Below are positions 25,159-35,331 of a DNA stretch of 45,345 nucleotides, piece by piece. Both the position numbers and the translations under genes were made by a program. Source of the DNA: Synechococcus sp. BO 8801 (GTDB taxonomy: Bacteria; Cyanobacteriota; Cyanobacteriia; PCC-6307; Cyanobiaceae). The DNA lies in assembly GCF_002252675.1 (NCBI RefSeq), contig NZ_NQKY01000018.1, forward strand, positions 1 through 45,345. Reading direction: 5' to 3'. The notes under the pieces are model-generated. The model was not told the origin of the DNA, ran no database searches, and saw only the letters and a program-made list of their open reading frames with translations. Each line of letters opens with the position of its first letter. Position 1 is the stretch's first letter.

Positions 25159-27111
25159 ATGGTTTCCTCCCCCCCCGCCCCCGCCGTGACCCCCGAGCGC
25201 CCGGGGGCCACCGTCGAGATGGGCGTCGAGATGGGGGACTTCCTGGAGGCGGCGGGCCTGCTCAGCTACGACCCGGCCGCCATCACCCGCATCTACGCCG
25301 GCCACCCGATGCGCCTGGCCCGGCGGGTCTGGCAGACCCTGGTACCGATCGGCCTCTATCTGCTGGGGGTGGGCTTCGACTGGTTCACCGGCCAGCTGGC
25401 CAACCCCGCCCGGGCACGGGAACGGGCCCGGGAGTGCGCCGAACTGCTGGTGGCCCTCGGCCCCGCCTTCATCAAGGCGGGCCAGGCCCTCTCCACCCGG
25501 CCCGACATCATTCCGCCGATCCTGCTCGAGGAGCTGGCCCAGCTGCAGGACCAGCTGCCGGGCTTCGACAGCGCCCTGGCCATGGCCTGCATCGAGGAGG
25601 ACCTCGGCGCTCCGGTGGAGACGATCTTCGCCTCGCTGGAGAAGGAGCCGATCTCCGCCGCCTCCCTCGGCCAGGTGCACCGGGGGGTGCTGATGAGCGG
25701 CGAACGGGTGGCGGTGAAGGTGCAGCGGCCGGGCCTGCGGGAGCAGATCACCCTCGACCTCTACATCGTCCGCAACATCGCCGGCTGGCTGAACAAGAAC
25801 GTGGGCCTGATCAAGAGTGATCTGGTCGGTCTGATCGATGAACTCGGCAAGCGGGTCTTCGAGGAGATGGACTACATCAACGAGGCCACCAACGCCGAGA
25901 CCTTCGCCCGCCTCCACAGCCACAACCCCCGCATCGCCGTCCCCGCCATCTACCGCCAGGCCACCAGCCGCCGGGTGCTGACGATGGAATGGATCGACGG
26001 CGTCAAGCTGACCAACCTCGAGGCCGTGCGCGCCCTGGGGGTGGACCCCGACCAGATGGTGGAGGTGGGGGTGAACTGCAGCCTGCAGCAGCTGCTGGAG
26101 CACGGCTTCTTCCACGCCGATCCCCACCCCGGCAACCTGCTGGCCCTGCCCGACGGGCGCCTGGCCTACCTGGATTTCGGCATGATGAGCGAGGTGTCGC
26201 GGGAGGCGCGCACCGGGCTGATCCAGGCGGTGGTGCACCTGGTGAACCGCAATTTCGGCGCCCTCTCCAAGGACTTCGTGCAGCTGGGCTTCCTGGGGGA
26301 AGCGGTGGACCTGGAGCCGATCGTGCCGGCCTTCGAGACGGTGTTCGGCCAGGCCCTGGAGATGGGCGTGAGCCGGATGGACTTCAAGGCGGTCACCGAC
26401 GACCTCTCCGGGGTGATGTACCGCTTCCCCTTCCAGGTGCCGCCGTACTACGCCCTGATCATCCGCTCCCTGGTGACCTTGGAGGGCATCGCCCTGAGCG
26501 TCGACCCGGACTTCAAGATCCTCGGCGCCGCCTACCCCTACTTCGCCCGCCGGCTGATGGAGGATCCCGATCCCGAGCTGCGCCGCAGCCTGCGGGAGAT
26601 GCTCTACGACGGCGAGGAGTTCCGCTGGCAGCGGCTGGAGAGCCTGGTGGCCAGCGCCTCCCTCCAGGACCAGCTGGACCTCGACGGCCTGCTCGACCAG
26701 GTGCTGGATTTCCTTTTCTCCCCCAACGGCGGCCTGCTGCGCCAGCAGCTCGTCGATGCCCTGGTGCAGCAGATGGATGCCCTGGCCTGGAACACCACCC
26801 TGCGCCTCGGCCGCCGGCTTCCGCCCCGCCTGCTGCCGCCGGGGCTGCGGGCCCTGCCCCCCAGCGCGGCGACGCCACCGCTGCTGGACCTGGAGCCGAT
26901 CCAGGAGCTGCTGGCGATCCTGCGCGACCTGCCCGGCTTCGAGCCGTCGCTGCTGCTCAAGCGCCTGCCGCGGGTGCTGGGGGAGCCGGATCTGCGCCGG
27001 ATGGGGCTGCAGGTGGCGAAAGGTCTGGCGGAGAGGGGCGTCGTGCACCTGCTGCGCGATGTGCTGGTGACACCGGCGGTGCGCCAGGCCGCCGGTGTCA
27101 GCGGTGCCTGA
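25159..27111 (+). CDS. ABC1/UbiB family atypical protein kinase
   Basis: A 650-residue ABC1K protein. Motifs are ALGPAFIKAGQALSTRPD (the KxGQ helix of the family), the VAVKVQRPG lysine strand, the HADPHPGNLL catalytic loop and YLDFGMM (metal-binding DFG-like). Hydrophobic segments occur near residues 55-70 and toward the middle. In cyanobacteria and plastids ABC1Ks associate with thylakoids and plastoglobules and affect quinone and tocopherol metabolism; the specific role here is unknown. The DUF1400 gene follows 37 bases downstream. Confidence 0.92.
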   Translation: MVSSPPAPAVTPERPGATVEMGVEMGDFLEAAGLLSYDPAAITRIYAGHPMRLARRVWQTLVPIGLYLLGVGFDWFTGQLANPARARERARECAELLVALGPAFIKAGQALSTRPDIIPPILLEELAQLQDQLPGFDSALAMACIEEDLGAPVETIFASLEKEPISAASLGQVHRGVLMSGERVAVKVQRPGLREQITLDLYIVRNIAGWLNKNVGLIKSDLVGLIDELGKRVFEEMDYINEATNAETFARLHSHNPRIAVPAIYRQATSRRVLTMEWIDGVKLTNLEAVRALGVDPDQMVEVGVNCSLQQLLEHGFFHADPHPGNLLALPDGRLAYLDFGMMSEVSREARTGLIQAVVHLVNRNFGALSKDFVQLGFLGEAVDLEPIVPAFETVFGQALEMGVSRMDFKAVTDDLSGVMYRFPFQVPPYYALIIRSLVTLEGIALSVDPDFKILGAAYPYFARRLMEDPDPELRRSLREMLYDGEEFRWQRLESLVASASLQDQLDLDGLLDQVLDFLFSPNGGLLRQQLVDALVQQMDALAWNTTLRLGRRLPPRLLPPGLRALPPSAATPPLLDLEPIQELLAILRDLPGFEPSLLLKRLPRVLGEPDLRRMGLQVAKGLAERGVVHLLRDVLVTPAVRQAAGVSGA

Positions 27112-27148
27112 GATCCGTAGAGTCGATCGCACCCATAGGGAGACAAGC

Positions 27149-27763
27149 GTGAACAAGCGGCGAAGGCTCGTGGCCGCTGTCCTGGGTCTGGGGCTGTGCT
27201 GCTCGACTCCCGCGGCCATGGCCACCGAGAACCTGGTGTTCACCAGCGGGGCCTTCCGGCGCTCGATCCCGGTGGCCGACCTGGAGCACCTGGCCACCAC
27301 CGGCGAGGCCCGGGGCCTGCTGGCCGACGTGCTGCGGCTGGGCCGCCAGGACCCCAAGCAGGTCAGCAAGCTGCTGAACGAATCGGTGAAGCTGCCGATC
27401 GTGCTGATGAGCCGCCTGCTCAACACCCGCATCGGTGAGGCGATCCTGGCCCGCCTGGCGCGGATCCTGTTCCCCCTGCGGGCCCCGGAAGCCGGCGTGC
27501 CCGCCCTGCGCGCCGCCATGGTGCTGGGCACCTACGAAGGCAAGGGGTCGCTGTCGGCCATCACCTTCCTGCGGGCCTACCCGACCCGGGAGCTGGAGGT
27601 GAGCATCCCGGCCCTGATGGGGCTGGCCTCGAAGGCCTCCTCGATCAGCGAGCTGGTGCGCTTCTTCTCCGAGTCCCCCCTCGACGGGCTGCGGGGCAAC
27701 GAGCCCCAGGCGGCCCCGGCGCCGTCAGCCGCCACGCCGGCGCCGGCCGCCCCTGCCCCCTGA
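27149..27763 (+). CDS. Exported DUF1400-type protein
   Basis: A 204-residue protein with a cleavable signal peptide (basic NKRRR start, hydrophobic core, cleavage expected after PAAMA). The mature part ([22 protein letters not shown] onward) matches DUF1400, found in cyanobacteria, sometimes fused to an alpha/beta hydrolase domain that is absent here. A Pro/Ala-rich tail ends it. GTG at 27149 is chosen because AGGGAG lies six to seven bases upstream; the frame also extends back into the ABC1K gene but that part is not protein-like. Likely periplasmic or lumenal; function unknown. Confidence 0.82.
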   Translation: MNKRRRLVAAVLGLGLCCSTPAAMATENLVFTSGAFRRSIPVADLEHLATTGEARGLLADVLRLGRQDPKQVSKLLNESVKLPIVLMSRLLNTRIGEAILARLARILFPLRAPEAGVPALRAAMVLGTYEGKGSLSAITFLRAYPTRELEVSIPALMGLASKASSISELVRFFSESPLDGLRGNEPQAAPAPSAATPAPAAPAP

Positions 27764-27785
27764 CGCCCCAGACCGGAGCCCTACA

Positions 27786-28916
27786 TTGACGTCAGCCTCG
27801 CCGCTGTCCCCCGTGCCCCTGCTTCGAGCCCTGCGACGTATGGGCCGGCAGCCCACCATGCAGGACTGGCCGGGGCTGATCGAGGCCTACCGCAGCTGGC
27901 TGCCCGTCAGTGACGCCACGCCGGTGGTGACCCTGCGCGAGGGGGCCACCCCCCTGATTCCGGCGCCGGTGATCGCCGAACGGGTGGGCCGGGGCGTCAA
28001 GGTTTTCCTCAAGTACGACGGCCTCAACCCCACCGGCTCCTTCAAGGACCGGGGCATGACGATGGCCATCAGCAAGGCCAAGGAGGCGGGCTCGGAGGCG
28101 GTGATCTGCGCCAGCACCGGCAACACCTCGGCGGCGGCGGCGGCCTACGCGCGCCGGGGCGGGATGCGGGCCTTCGTGCTCATCCCCGACGGCTACGTGG
28201 CCCAGGGGAAGCTGGCCCAGGCCCTGCTCTACGGCGCCGAGGTGCTGGCGGTGCAGGGCAACTTCGACCGGGCCCTGGCGATCGTGCGCGACGTGGCCGA
28301 CCGCTACCCGGTCACCCTGGTCAACTCCCTCAACCCCTACCGGCTGCAGGGGCAGAAGACGGCCGCCTTCGAGGTGGTCGATGCCCTCGGCGAGGCCCCC
28401 GACTGGCTCTGCATCCCGGTGGGCAACGCCGGCAACATCAGCGCCTACTGGATGGGCTTCAAGGAGTACCGCCAGGCGGGCCACAGCACGGTCCTGCCGC
28501 GGATGATGGGCTTCCAGGCCGCCGGTGCCGCCCCGATGGTGCTGGGGCACACGGTGGAGCAGCCCGACACGATCGCCACGGCGATCCGCATCGGCAATCC
28601 GGTGAACAAGGAAAACGCCATCAAGGCCCGAACCGAGAGCAACGGCGACTTCATGGCCGTCACCGACGCCGAGATCATCGAGGCCTACAAGCTGCTGGGC
28701 CAGGGGGAAGGGGTGTTCTGCGAGCCGGCCAGCGCCGCCTCGGTGGCGGGTCTGATCAAGCGACGGGAGGAGGTGCCGGCCGGCGCCACGGTGGTGTGCG
28801 TGCTCACCGGCAACGGCCTCAAGGACCCGACGACGGCGATCGAGAACAACGACGCCACCTTCCACACCGGCATCGCCCCCGAAACCGAGACCGTCGCCAA
28901 GGTGATGGGCTTCTGA
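27786..28916 (+). CDS. thrC: Threonine synthase
   Basis: PLP enzyme converting O-phosphohomoserine to threonine. The 376 residues include the PLP lysine motif [11 protein letters not shown], the [15 protein letters not shown] phosphate-binding loop, and PVGNAGNIS. The TTG start at 27786 has GGAG seven bases upstream. Later in-frame ATGs at 27840 and 27858 would give [16 protein letters not shown] starts seen in relatives, so the start is not settled. The gene lies immediately upstream of the presumed origin region and dnaN, as in other picocyanobacteria. Confidence 0.95.
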   Translation: MTSASPLSPVPLLRALRRMGRQPTMQDWPGLIEAYRSWLPVSDATPVVTLREGATPLIPAPVIAERVGRGVKVFLKYDGLNPTGSFKDRGMTMAISKAKEAGSEAVICASTGNTSAAAAAYARRGGMRAFVLIPDGYVAQGKLAQALLYGAEVLAVQGNFDRALAIVRDVADRYPVTLVNSLNPYRLQGQKTAAFEVVDALGEAPDWLCIPVGNAGNISAYWMGFKEYRQAGHSTVLPRMMGFQAAGAAPMVLGHTVEQPDTIATAIRIGNPVNKENAIKARTESNGDFMAVTDAEIIEAYKLLGQGEGVFCEPASAASVAGLIKRREEVPAGATVVCVLTGNGLKDPTTAIENNDATFHTGIAPETETVAKVMGF

Positions 28917-29310
28917 GCCGCCAGCTCGGACCTTTTCGGACCTGACGGCGGCCCAACCGTCTGGGGAAATCCTGGGACATTCCCCACCGCACGCCGGGAG
29001 AGCCGGGGGAGGGAAACCCCCCGTGGGCGGCCCCCGGATTCCCCAGGACCGGGAATCGGTGGAAAACCCCTGGAAACGGCCCCGTTGCGGCGCCGATTCC
29101 CCAGCCATCGAGCCCGTAAAACCCAGTGAGAGAAAGGGGAGTGAACCGCTTTACCCGTTTTCCCCCGCCCCTACTGCGACGGGCTGTTTTTCTTCTTCTC
29201 AATCCTTGATTGATCCTCTGAACAGTCGGGGAGCCACCCGTTGCGCTTTGGCGCGCCCTGTGAAACCGTGGGGCCTCACGAACGCCGTGCCGCCCTCGCC
29301 GGCCCCCGCC
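28917..29310. other. Putative chromosomal replication origin region (oriC)
   Basis: The 394 bases between thrC and dnaN hold no gene. The heptamer TTCCCCA occurs four times: plus strand at 28980-28986, 29039-29045 and 29097-29103, and minus strand at 28962-28968. Two copies share the longer GATTCCCCAG. A nonamer one base off a DnaA box, TTTTCCACC, is on the minus strand at 29058-29066. A T-rich stretch (about 29184-29216) could be an unwinding element. The location beside dnaN is that of the picocyanobacterial origin. The function is an inference; perfect TTATCCACA boxes are not seen. Confidence 0.55.
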
Positions 29311-30474
29311 ATGAAGCTGGTCTGCTCCCAGGCTGAACTCAGCGCCAGCCTCCAGCTGGTCAGCCGGGCGGTGGCGACCCGCCCCACCCATCCGGTGCTG
29401 GCCAACGTGCTGCTCACCGCCGACGCGGGCACCGGCCGCCTCAGCCTCACGGGCTTCGACCTCAGCCTCGGCATCCAGACGAGCCTGCCCGCCGCCGTCG
29501 AGACCAGCGGTGCCATCACCCTGCCGGCGAAGATGTTCGGCGAGATCGTCGCCCGCCTGGCCACCGACAGCCCCATCAGCCTCAGCTGCCCGGAGGGCGA
29601 AGAGCAGCTGGAGCTGACCAACCTCTCGGGCAGCTACAAGATGCGGGGGATGCCCGCCGACGACTACCCGGACCTGCCCCTGGCCCAGAGCGGCACGCCG
29701 ATCCGCTTCCACGCCGAGGCCCTGGTGAAGGGCCTGCGGGCCACCCTGTTCGCCAGCAGCCCCGATGAGAACAAGCAGCTGCTGACGGGCGTCCACCTGC
29801 GCCTCGATGGCGAGGGCCTGGAGTGCGCCGCCACCGACGGCCACCGCCTGGCCGTGCAGCGCCTCTCCCACGCCGTGGAGGCCGCCGGCGGCGAGCCGCC
29901 CGCCGCCGATGGCGAGGATTTCGCCGTCACCGTGCCGGCCCGATCCCTGCGGGAGCTGGAGCGGATCCTCTCGGGCCGCGGCTCCCAGGAGCCCCTGAGC
30001 CTGTTCTGCGAGCGCGGCCAGGTGGTGGTGCTCTCCGCCGACCAGGTGCTCACCAGCCGCAGCCTCGACGGCACCTACCCCAACTACCGCCAGCTGATCC
30101 CGGCCTCCTTCCAGCGCCGCATGGTGCTCGACCGCCGCGCCTTCATCGCCGCCCTCGAGCGGGTGGCGGTGCTGGCCGACCAGCACAACAACGTGGTCAA
30201 GATCAGCGCCGACCCGGGCGCCGGCACGGCCACGATCCGGGCCGACGCCCAGGACGTGGGCAGCGGCTCGGAATCGCTGGCGGCCACGATCGAGGGGGAG
30301 GCGATCGAGATCGCCTTCAACGTCCGCTACCTGCTCGATGGCCTCAAGGCCATGGGCTCCGACCAGGTGGTGCTGCAGTGCAACGCCGCTACCACCCCGG
30401 CCGTGCTGGCGCCGGTGGGGGCCGATGAGGCGTTCACCTACCTGGTGATGCCCGTCCAGATCCGCACCAGCTGA
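29311..30474 (+). CDS. dnaN: DNA polymerase III beta sliding clamp
   Basis: Ring-shaped processivity factor of the replicase. The 387-residue product begins MKLVCSQAEL and shows three repeated clamp domains. The C-terminal YLVMPVQI segment contains the typical hydrophobic-pocket M-P-x-R/Q end. The frame is open back to 29023 but the family start is the ATG at 29311. It opens the conserved set dnaN - PRC-barrel - purL - purF, all on the same strand with little or no spacing. Confidence 0.97.
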   Translation: MKLVCSQAELSASLQLVSRAVATRPTHPVLANVLLTADAGTGRLSLTGFDLSLGIQTSLPAAVETSGAITLPAKMFGEIVARLATDSPISLSCPEGEEQLELTNLSGSYKMRGMPADDYPDLPLAQSGTPIRFHAEALVKGLRATLFASSPDENKQLLTGVHLRLDGEGLECAATDGHRLAVQRLSHAVEAAGGEPPAADGEDFAVTVPARSLRELERILSGRGSQEPLSLFCERGQVVVLSADQVLTSRSLDGTYPNYRQLIPASFQRRMVLDRRAFIAALERVAVLADQHNNVVKISADPGAGTATIRADAQDVGSGSESLAATIEGEAIEIAFNVRYLLDGLKAMGSDQVVLQCNAATTPAVLAPVGADEAFTYLVMPVQIRTS

Positions 30475-30478
30475 GCCC

Positions 30479-31381
30479 GTGGGTCTTCCCGACCAGCTGC
30501 TGCTGAGCGATCTGCTGCGGCGGCAGGTGCGGTGCGATCAGGGCCTCGAGCGGGGGGCCGGGGTGCTGGCCTGGATGCACCCGCCGGTGCACCGGCTGCT
30601 GGGCTGGGCCAGCCGGCCCTCGGCCTTTGCCCAGAAGCGGCTCGTCTGGCGGCTGGACCAGCTGCGGGGGCTGGGGGAGCAGGAGGTGTTCGTGAAGGGG
30701 GAGCCGGCGGAGACCGACGCCGCCACCCTGGAGCGGCTGCCCACCCTGATCGATGCGGCCCTCACCGGCGCCGATGACGTGCCCCTGGGGCTGGTGGCCG
30801 ACGCCGCCGTGGAGCTGCGCAGCGGCCGCATCCTGCATTACCTGGTGGCCCGCAGCGACCCGCGGCTGCCGGGCACCAGCCGCTGGCGCCTGAGCCCCGA
30901 CCGGATCGTCGACCAGCAGCCCGGCCGGGTGTTCACCGCCCTGCGGGGCCTCGACGACCTGCCGGTGGCCCGCGCCAGCGTGCGCCAGCAGCTGCTGCGC
31001 CGCTCGCGGCGCTGGAAGGAGCAGGTGCAGGAGGTGGGCGGCCGTGTCGAGGAGCGGCTGGAGGGCTGGCTGGAGGAGCCCCCCTGGCCGGATGCCTTCC
31101 GCGAGGAGCGGCCCTGGCCCGACCTGGACCCGGACCCTGCGCGGGAGCGCCGCGACCCCTACGACGATGACCCCGCCGGGGCCGACCCCTATCCCCAGGA
31201 GCGCTACGCCGGCGAGCCGGACGAACCCGACCCCCTCGAGGACTGGCCCGAGGAGGAGGAGCCCCAGGCACCGCCCCGGGAGTTCCGGGAGACCCGGGAA
31301 GCGCCCCCGGTGGAGCCGGCGCCGCGCCGCGACCGTTACCGGGGCCGGGAGCCCCACGGGGACGACGACCCCTGGATCTGA
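30479..31381 (+). CDS. PRC-barrel domain protein (dnaN-purL spacer gene)
   Basis: A 300-residue protein starting with GTG four bases after the dnaN stop. The N-terminal half (about 1-180) contains conserved blocks [30 protein letters not shown] and [19 protein letters not shown], consistent with a PRC-barrel fold. The C-terminal third is a low-complexity Asp/Glu/Pro/Arg tail. Homologues occupy the same place between dnaN and purL in Prochlorococcus and Synechococcus. Function unknown; PRC barrels often bind RNA or protein partners. Confidence 0.85.
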   Translation: MGLPDQLLLSDLLRRQVRCDQGLERGAGVLAWMHPPVHRLLGWASRPSAFAQKRLVWRLDQLRGLGEQEVFVKGEPAETDAATLERLPTLIDAALTGADDVPLGLVADAAVELRSGRILHYLVARSDPRLPGTSRWRLSPDRIVDQQPGRVFTALRGLDDLPVARASVRQQLLRRSRRWKEQVQEVGGRVEERLEGWLEEPPWPDAFREERPWPDLDPDPARERRDPYDDDPAGADPYPQERYAGEPDEPDPLEDWPEEEEPQAPPREFRETREAPPVEPAPRRDRYRGREPHGDDDPWI

Positions 31382-31394
31382 TACTGGAGGGCCG

Positions 31395-33779
31395 TTGCCG
31401 CGCCCCCCGGTGGTTCCTGTCTCGACCCCGTCCTTCTCGGTGCCCGAGGCCCTGCGCAAGGAGGGCCTGAGCCAGGGCGACTACGACGAGATCGTGCGTC
31501 GCCTCGGCCGACCCCCCAACCGGGCCGAGCTGGGCATGTTCGGGGTGATGTGGTCGGAGCACTGCTGCTACCGCAACTCCCGCCCCCTGCTGGGCCAGTT
31601 CCCCACCAGCGGCCCCCGCATCCTGGTGGGGCCGGGCGAGAACGCCGGCGTGGTGGACCTGGGCAAAGGCCAGCGGCTGGCCTTCAAGATCGAGAGCCAC
31701 AACCACCCCTCGGCGGTGGAGCCCTTCCAGGGGGCGGCCACCGGGGTGGGGGGCATCCTGCGGGACATCTTCACCATGGGGGCGCGCCCGATCGCCCTGC
31801 TCAACGCCCTGCGCTTCGGGCCCCTGGAGGACGAGCGCAACGTGGGCCTGATGGAGGGGGTGGTGGCCGGCATCGCCCACTACGGCAACTGCGTCGGCGT
31901 GCCGACGGTGGGCGGGGAGGTGGCGTTCGACCCCAGCTACGGCGGCAACCCGCTGGTGAACGCCATGGCCCTGGGCCTGATGGAGACCGACGACATCGTC
32001 TGCTCCGGGGCGGTGGGCGTGGGCAATCCGGTCGTGTACGTGGGCAGCACCACCGGCCGCGACGGCATGGGCGGCGCCAGCTTCGCGTCCGCCGAGCTCA
32101 CCGAGGCCTCCCTCGACGACCGGCCCGCCGTGCAGGTGGGCGATCCGTTCCTGGAGAAGGGGCTGATCGAGGCCTGCCTGGAGGCCTTCAAGAGCGGCGA
32201 TGTGGTGGCGGCCCAGGACATGGGCGCCGCCGGCCTCACCTGCAGCTGCTCGGAGATGGCCGCCAAGGGCGGCCTGGGCATCGAACTGGATCTGGATCGG
32301 GTGCCGGCGCGGGAGAGCGGCATGACGGCCTACGAATTCCTGCTGAGCGAGTCCCAGGAGCGGATGCTGTTCGTGGTGGCGGCGGGCCGGGAGGAGCCGC
32401 TGATGGAGCGTTTCCGCCGCTGGGGCCTGCAGGCGGCGGTGGTGGGCCGGGTGCTGGAGGAGAACGTGGTGCGGGTGCTGCAGCACGGCGAGGTGGCGGC
32501 CGAGGTGCCCGCCAGCGCCCTGGCGGACGACACGCCGATCAACCACCACGAGCTGCTGGCGGAACCCCCGGCCGAGATCCAGGCCCACTGGGGCTGGAGC
32601 GAAGCCGAGCTGCCGGCGGCTTCGAATGCCGGCGGCCTGGAGCTGGCCGCTGGATCACTGGGTTGGGGCGACGCCCTGCTGCGTCTGCTGGATGACCCCA
32701 CCATTGCCAGCAAGCGCTGGGTCTACCGCCAGTACGACCACCAGGTGCAGGCCAACACCGTGGTGCTGCCCGGTGGCGCCGATGCGGCTGTGGTGCGGCT
32801 GCGGCCCCAGCAGGGGGAGGGGGCGATGGAGGCGGCGACCCGCGGCGTGGCGGCGACGGTCGACTGCCCCAACCGCTGGGTGGCCCTCGATCCGGAGCGG
32901 GGCGCCATGGCGGCGGTGGCGGAGGCGGCCCGCAACCTCTCCTGCAGCGGCGCCGAGCCCCTGGCGGTCACCGACAACCTCAACTTCCCCTCCCCCGACA
33001 CCGCCACCGGCTACTGGCAGCTGGCGATGGCCTGCCGGGGCCTGTCGACGGCCTGCAGTGCCCTGGCCACGCCGGTCACCGGCGGCAACGTCTCCCTGTA
33101 CAACGAGACCCGCCTGCCGGACGGCCGCATGCAGCCGATCCACCCCACCCCGGTGGTGGGCATGGTGGGACTGGTCCACGACCTGGCCCACGTGACGGGG
33201 CTGGCCTGGGGCCAGGCCGGCGATGCCATCTGGCTGCTGGGGGTGCCGCTGCAGGAGAGCGGCGACGAACGCCTGGGGCTGGGGGCCAGCAGCTACCTGG
33301 AGGTGGTGCACGGCCGGCTCACGGGCCGCCCGCCCCTGACGGATCTGGCCCTGGAGGGCCAGGTGCAGGGCTTCCTGCGGGCGGCCATCGCCGCGGGCCT
33401 GGTGCGCTCCGCCCACGACCTCTCCGATGGCGGCTTGGCGGTGGCCCTGGCGGAGGCCTGCATCGCCTCCGGCCTGGGGGCCGCGCTGGATCTGCCCGCC
33501 GGTGCGGGGCGCCCCGACCGGCTGCTGTTCGCCGAGGGCGGGGCCCGGGTGCTGGTGAGCGTGGCGCCGGAGCAGGAGGCGGCCTGGCAAGCCGCCCTGG
33601 CGGAGGCCGGTGCGGCCGTGCCGGCCGAGCGCCTGGGCACGGTCACGGCGGATTCCCGCCTAGTGGTGGCGCGGGGCGGCGAGCCCCTGCTGGCGCTGGC
33701 GGTGGAGCAGCTGCGCCACACCTACGAGCAGGCGATCCCCGCCCGGCTGGGCAAGGCCGGCCCCCCACCCGACAGGTAA
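31395..33779 (+). CDS. purL: Phosphoribosylformylglycinamidine synthase subunit PurL
   Basis: Small-type PurL, which with PurS and PurQ converts FGAR to FGAM. The core starts at [20 protein letters not shown]; visible motifs include [39 protein letters not shown] and [17 protein letters not shown] at 31395 is chosen because GGAGG at 31386-31390 precedes it; GTG at 31410 is an alternative. About 794 residues, normal for the family. Its TAA stop overlaps the purF start (TAATG). The frame is open upstream through the previous gene, but that part is not PurL. Confidence 0.95.
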   Translation: MPRPPVVPVSTPSFSVPEALRKEGLSQGDYDEIVRRLGRPPNRAELGMFGVMWSEHCCYRNSRPLLGQFPTSGPRILVGPGENAGVVDLGKGQRLAFKIESHNHPSAVEPFQGAATGVGGILRDIFTMGARPIALLNALRFGPLEDERNVGLMEGVVAGIAHYGNCVGVPTVGGEVAFDPSYGGNPLVNAMALGLMETDDIVCSGAVGVGNPVVYVGSTTGRDGMGGASFASAELTEASLDDRPAVQVGDPFLEKGLIEACLEAFKSGDVVAAQDMGAAGLTCSCSEMAAKGGLGIELDLDRVPARESGMTAYEFLLSESQERMLFVVAAGREEPLMERFRRWGLQAAVVGRVLEENVVRVLQHGEVAAEVPASALADDTPINHHELLAEPPAEIQAHWGWSEAELPAASNAGGLELAAGSLGWGDALLRLLDDPTIASKRWVYRQYDHQVQANTVVLPGGADAAVVRLRPQQGEGAMEAATRGVAATVDCPNRWVALDPERGAMAAVAEAARNLSCSGAEPLAVTDNLNFPSPDTATGYWQLAMACRGLSTACSALATPVTGGNVSLYNETRLPDGRMQPIHPTPVVGMVGLVHDLAHVTGLAWGQAGDAIWLLGVPLQESGDERLGLGASSYLEVVHGRLTGRPPLTDLALEGQVQGFLRAAIAAGLVRSAHDLSDGGLAVALAEACIASGLGAALDLPAGAGRPDRLLFAEGGARVLVSVAPEQEAAWQAALAEAGAAVPAERLGTVTADSRLVVARGGEPLLALAVEQLRHTYEQAIPARLGKAGPPPDR

Positions 33780-35311
33780 TGGGCCAAGATGAACTCGGTC
33801 CTTGGTCTGAGCCTGCCGTGCCCTTCGCCGATCACCGCGATGCGCACGCTGCCCTGATCGACCCTGACCGCCCCGACAAGCCGGAGGAGGCCTGCGGCGT
33901 GTTCGCCGTGCTGGCGTCGGGTCAGGCGGTGGCCAACCTCACCTATTTCGGGCTCTACGCCCTGCAGCACCGGGGCCAGGAGTCGGCCGGCATCGCCGTC
34001 TTCGACGACGTCAAGGTGCGGCTGCACAAGGACATGGGCCTGGTGAGCCAGGTGTTCGACCAGGACGTGCTGGAGCGGATGCCCGGCCAGCTGGCCGTGG
34101 GCCACAACCGTTACTCCACCACCGGCAGCAGCAAGGTCTGCAACGCCCAGCCCGTGGTGCTGATGACGCGCCTGGGGCCCCTGGCCCTGGCCCACAACGG
34201 CAACCTGGTGAATGCGGCAGAGCTGCGGGATTCGCTCGCGCACCTGGCCGGGGAGTTCACCTCCACCACCGATTCGGAGCTGATCGCCTTCGCGCTGCAG
34301 GAGGCGGTGGATTCCGGGCTGGGCTGGAACGCGGCGATCCGCCAAGCCGCCGGCCGCTGCCGCGGCGCCTTCAGCCTGGTGATCGGCACCCCCGATGGGC
34401 TGTTCGCCCTGCGGGACGGCCACGGCATCCGGCCGCTGGTGTTCGGCCTGCTGGGGGAACCGGAGCAGGGCCAGTGGGTGGCCAGCAGCGAGAGCTGTGG
34501 CCTCGACATCATCGGCGCCAGCTTTGTGGATGATGTGCAGCCCGGGGAGCTGATCCACTTCCGCCAGGCCGATCCGATCCCCGAGCGGCAGCGCTGGTGC
34601 GAGGAGCCCAGCAAGCTGTGCGTCTTCGAGATGATCTACTTCGCCCGGCCCGACAGCCGCTTCTTCGGCGAGTCGCTCTACAGCTACCGGGTGCGGATCG
34701 GTGAGGTGCTGGCCCGGGAAACGCCCGTCGAGGCCGACATCGTCATCGGCGTGCCCGATTCCGGCATCCCGGCGGCGATCGGTTATTCGCACGTGAGCGG
34801 CATCCCCTTCGCCGACGGCCTGATCAAGAACCGCTACGTGGGCCGCACCTTCATCCAGCCCACCCAGGCGATGCGGGAGGCGGGCATCCGGGTGAAGCTC
34901 AACCCCCTGCCCGATGTGCTCGCCGGCAAGCGGGTGGTGGTGATCGACGACTCGATCGTGCGCGGCACCACCAGCCGCAAGCTGGTGGCGGCCCTGCGGG
35001 ATGCGGGTGCCACCGAGGTGCACATGCGGATCAGCTCGCCGCCCGTCACCCACCCCTGCTTCTACGGCATCGACACCGACACCCAGGACCACCTGATCGC
35101 GGCGCGGCTGACGCTGGAGGAGATCGAGCGGCACCTGGGGGTGGATTCGCTCGCCTACCTCACCAAGGGCGGCATGGTGGAGGCGGCCCAGGCCAACTCC
35201 AGCCATTTCTGCACCGCCTGCTTCGACGGCCAGTACCCGATCGAGATGGATGAGGAGGTGCGCAACAGCAAGCTGATGCTCGAGCCCACCGGCCTGGCGG
35301 CGCGGGTGTAG
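33779..35311 (+). CDS. purF: Amidophosphoribosyltransferase
   Basis: First committed enzyme of purine synthesis (PRPP plus glutamine to phosphoribosylamine). The 510-residue product has a propeptide of about 38 residues before the nucleophile Cys39 (EEACGVFAVL). The glutaminase domain follows with GHNRYSTTG and AHNGNLVN. The phosphoribosyltransferase domain has VVVIDDSIVRGTTS, and the late cysteines (CVFEMIYFARPDS, CFYGIDT, CTACFDG) fit the 4Fe-4S-containing Bacillus-type enzyme. It is translationally coupled to purL. In relatives a gyrase/topoisomerase A gene usually follows; here a glycosyltransferase does. Confidence 0.97.
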   Translation: MGQDELGPWSEPAVPFADHRDAHAALIDPDRPDKPEEACGVFAVLASGQAVANLTYFGLYALQHRGQESAGIAVFDDVKVRLHKDMGLVSQVFDQDVLERMPGQLAVGHNRYSTTGSSKVCNAQPVVLMTRLGPLALAHNGNLVNAAELRDSLAHLAGEFTSTTDSELIAFALQEAVDSGLGWNAAIRQAAGRCRGAFSLVIGTPDGLFALRDGHGIRPLVFGLLGEPEQGQWVASSESCGLDIIGASFVDDVQPGELIHFRQADPIPERQRWCEEPSKLCVFEMIYFARPDSRFFGESLYSYRVRIGEVLARETPVEADIVIGVPDSGIPAAIGYSHVSGIPFADGLIKNRYVGRTFIQPTQAMREAGIRVKLNPLPDVLAGKRVVVIDDSIVRGTTSRKLVAALRDAGATEVHMRISSPPVTHPCFYGIDTDTQDHLIAARLTLEEIERHLGVDSLAYLTKGGMVEAAQANSSHFCTACFDGQYPIEMDEEVRNSKLMLEPTGLAARV

Positions 35312-35331
35312 GCCCGGCGGCCGGCCCCAGC

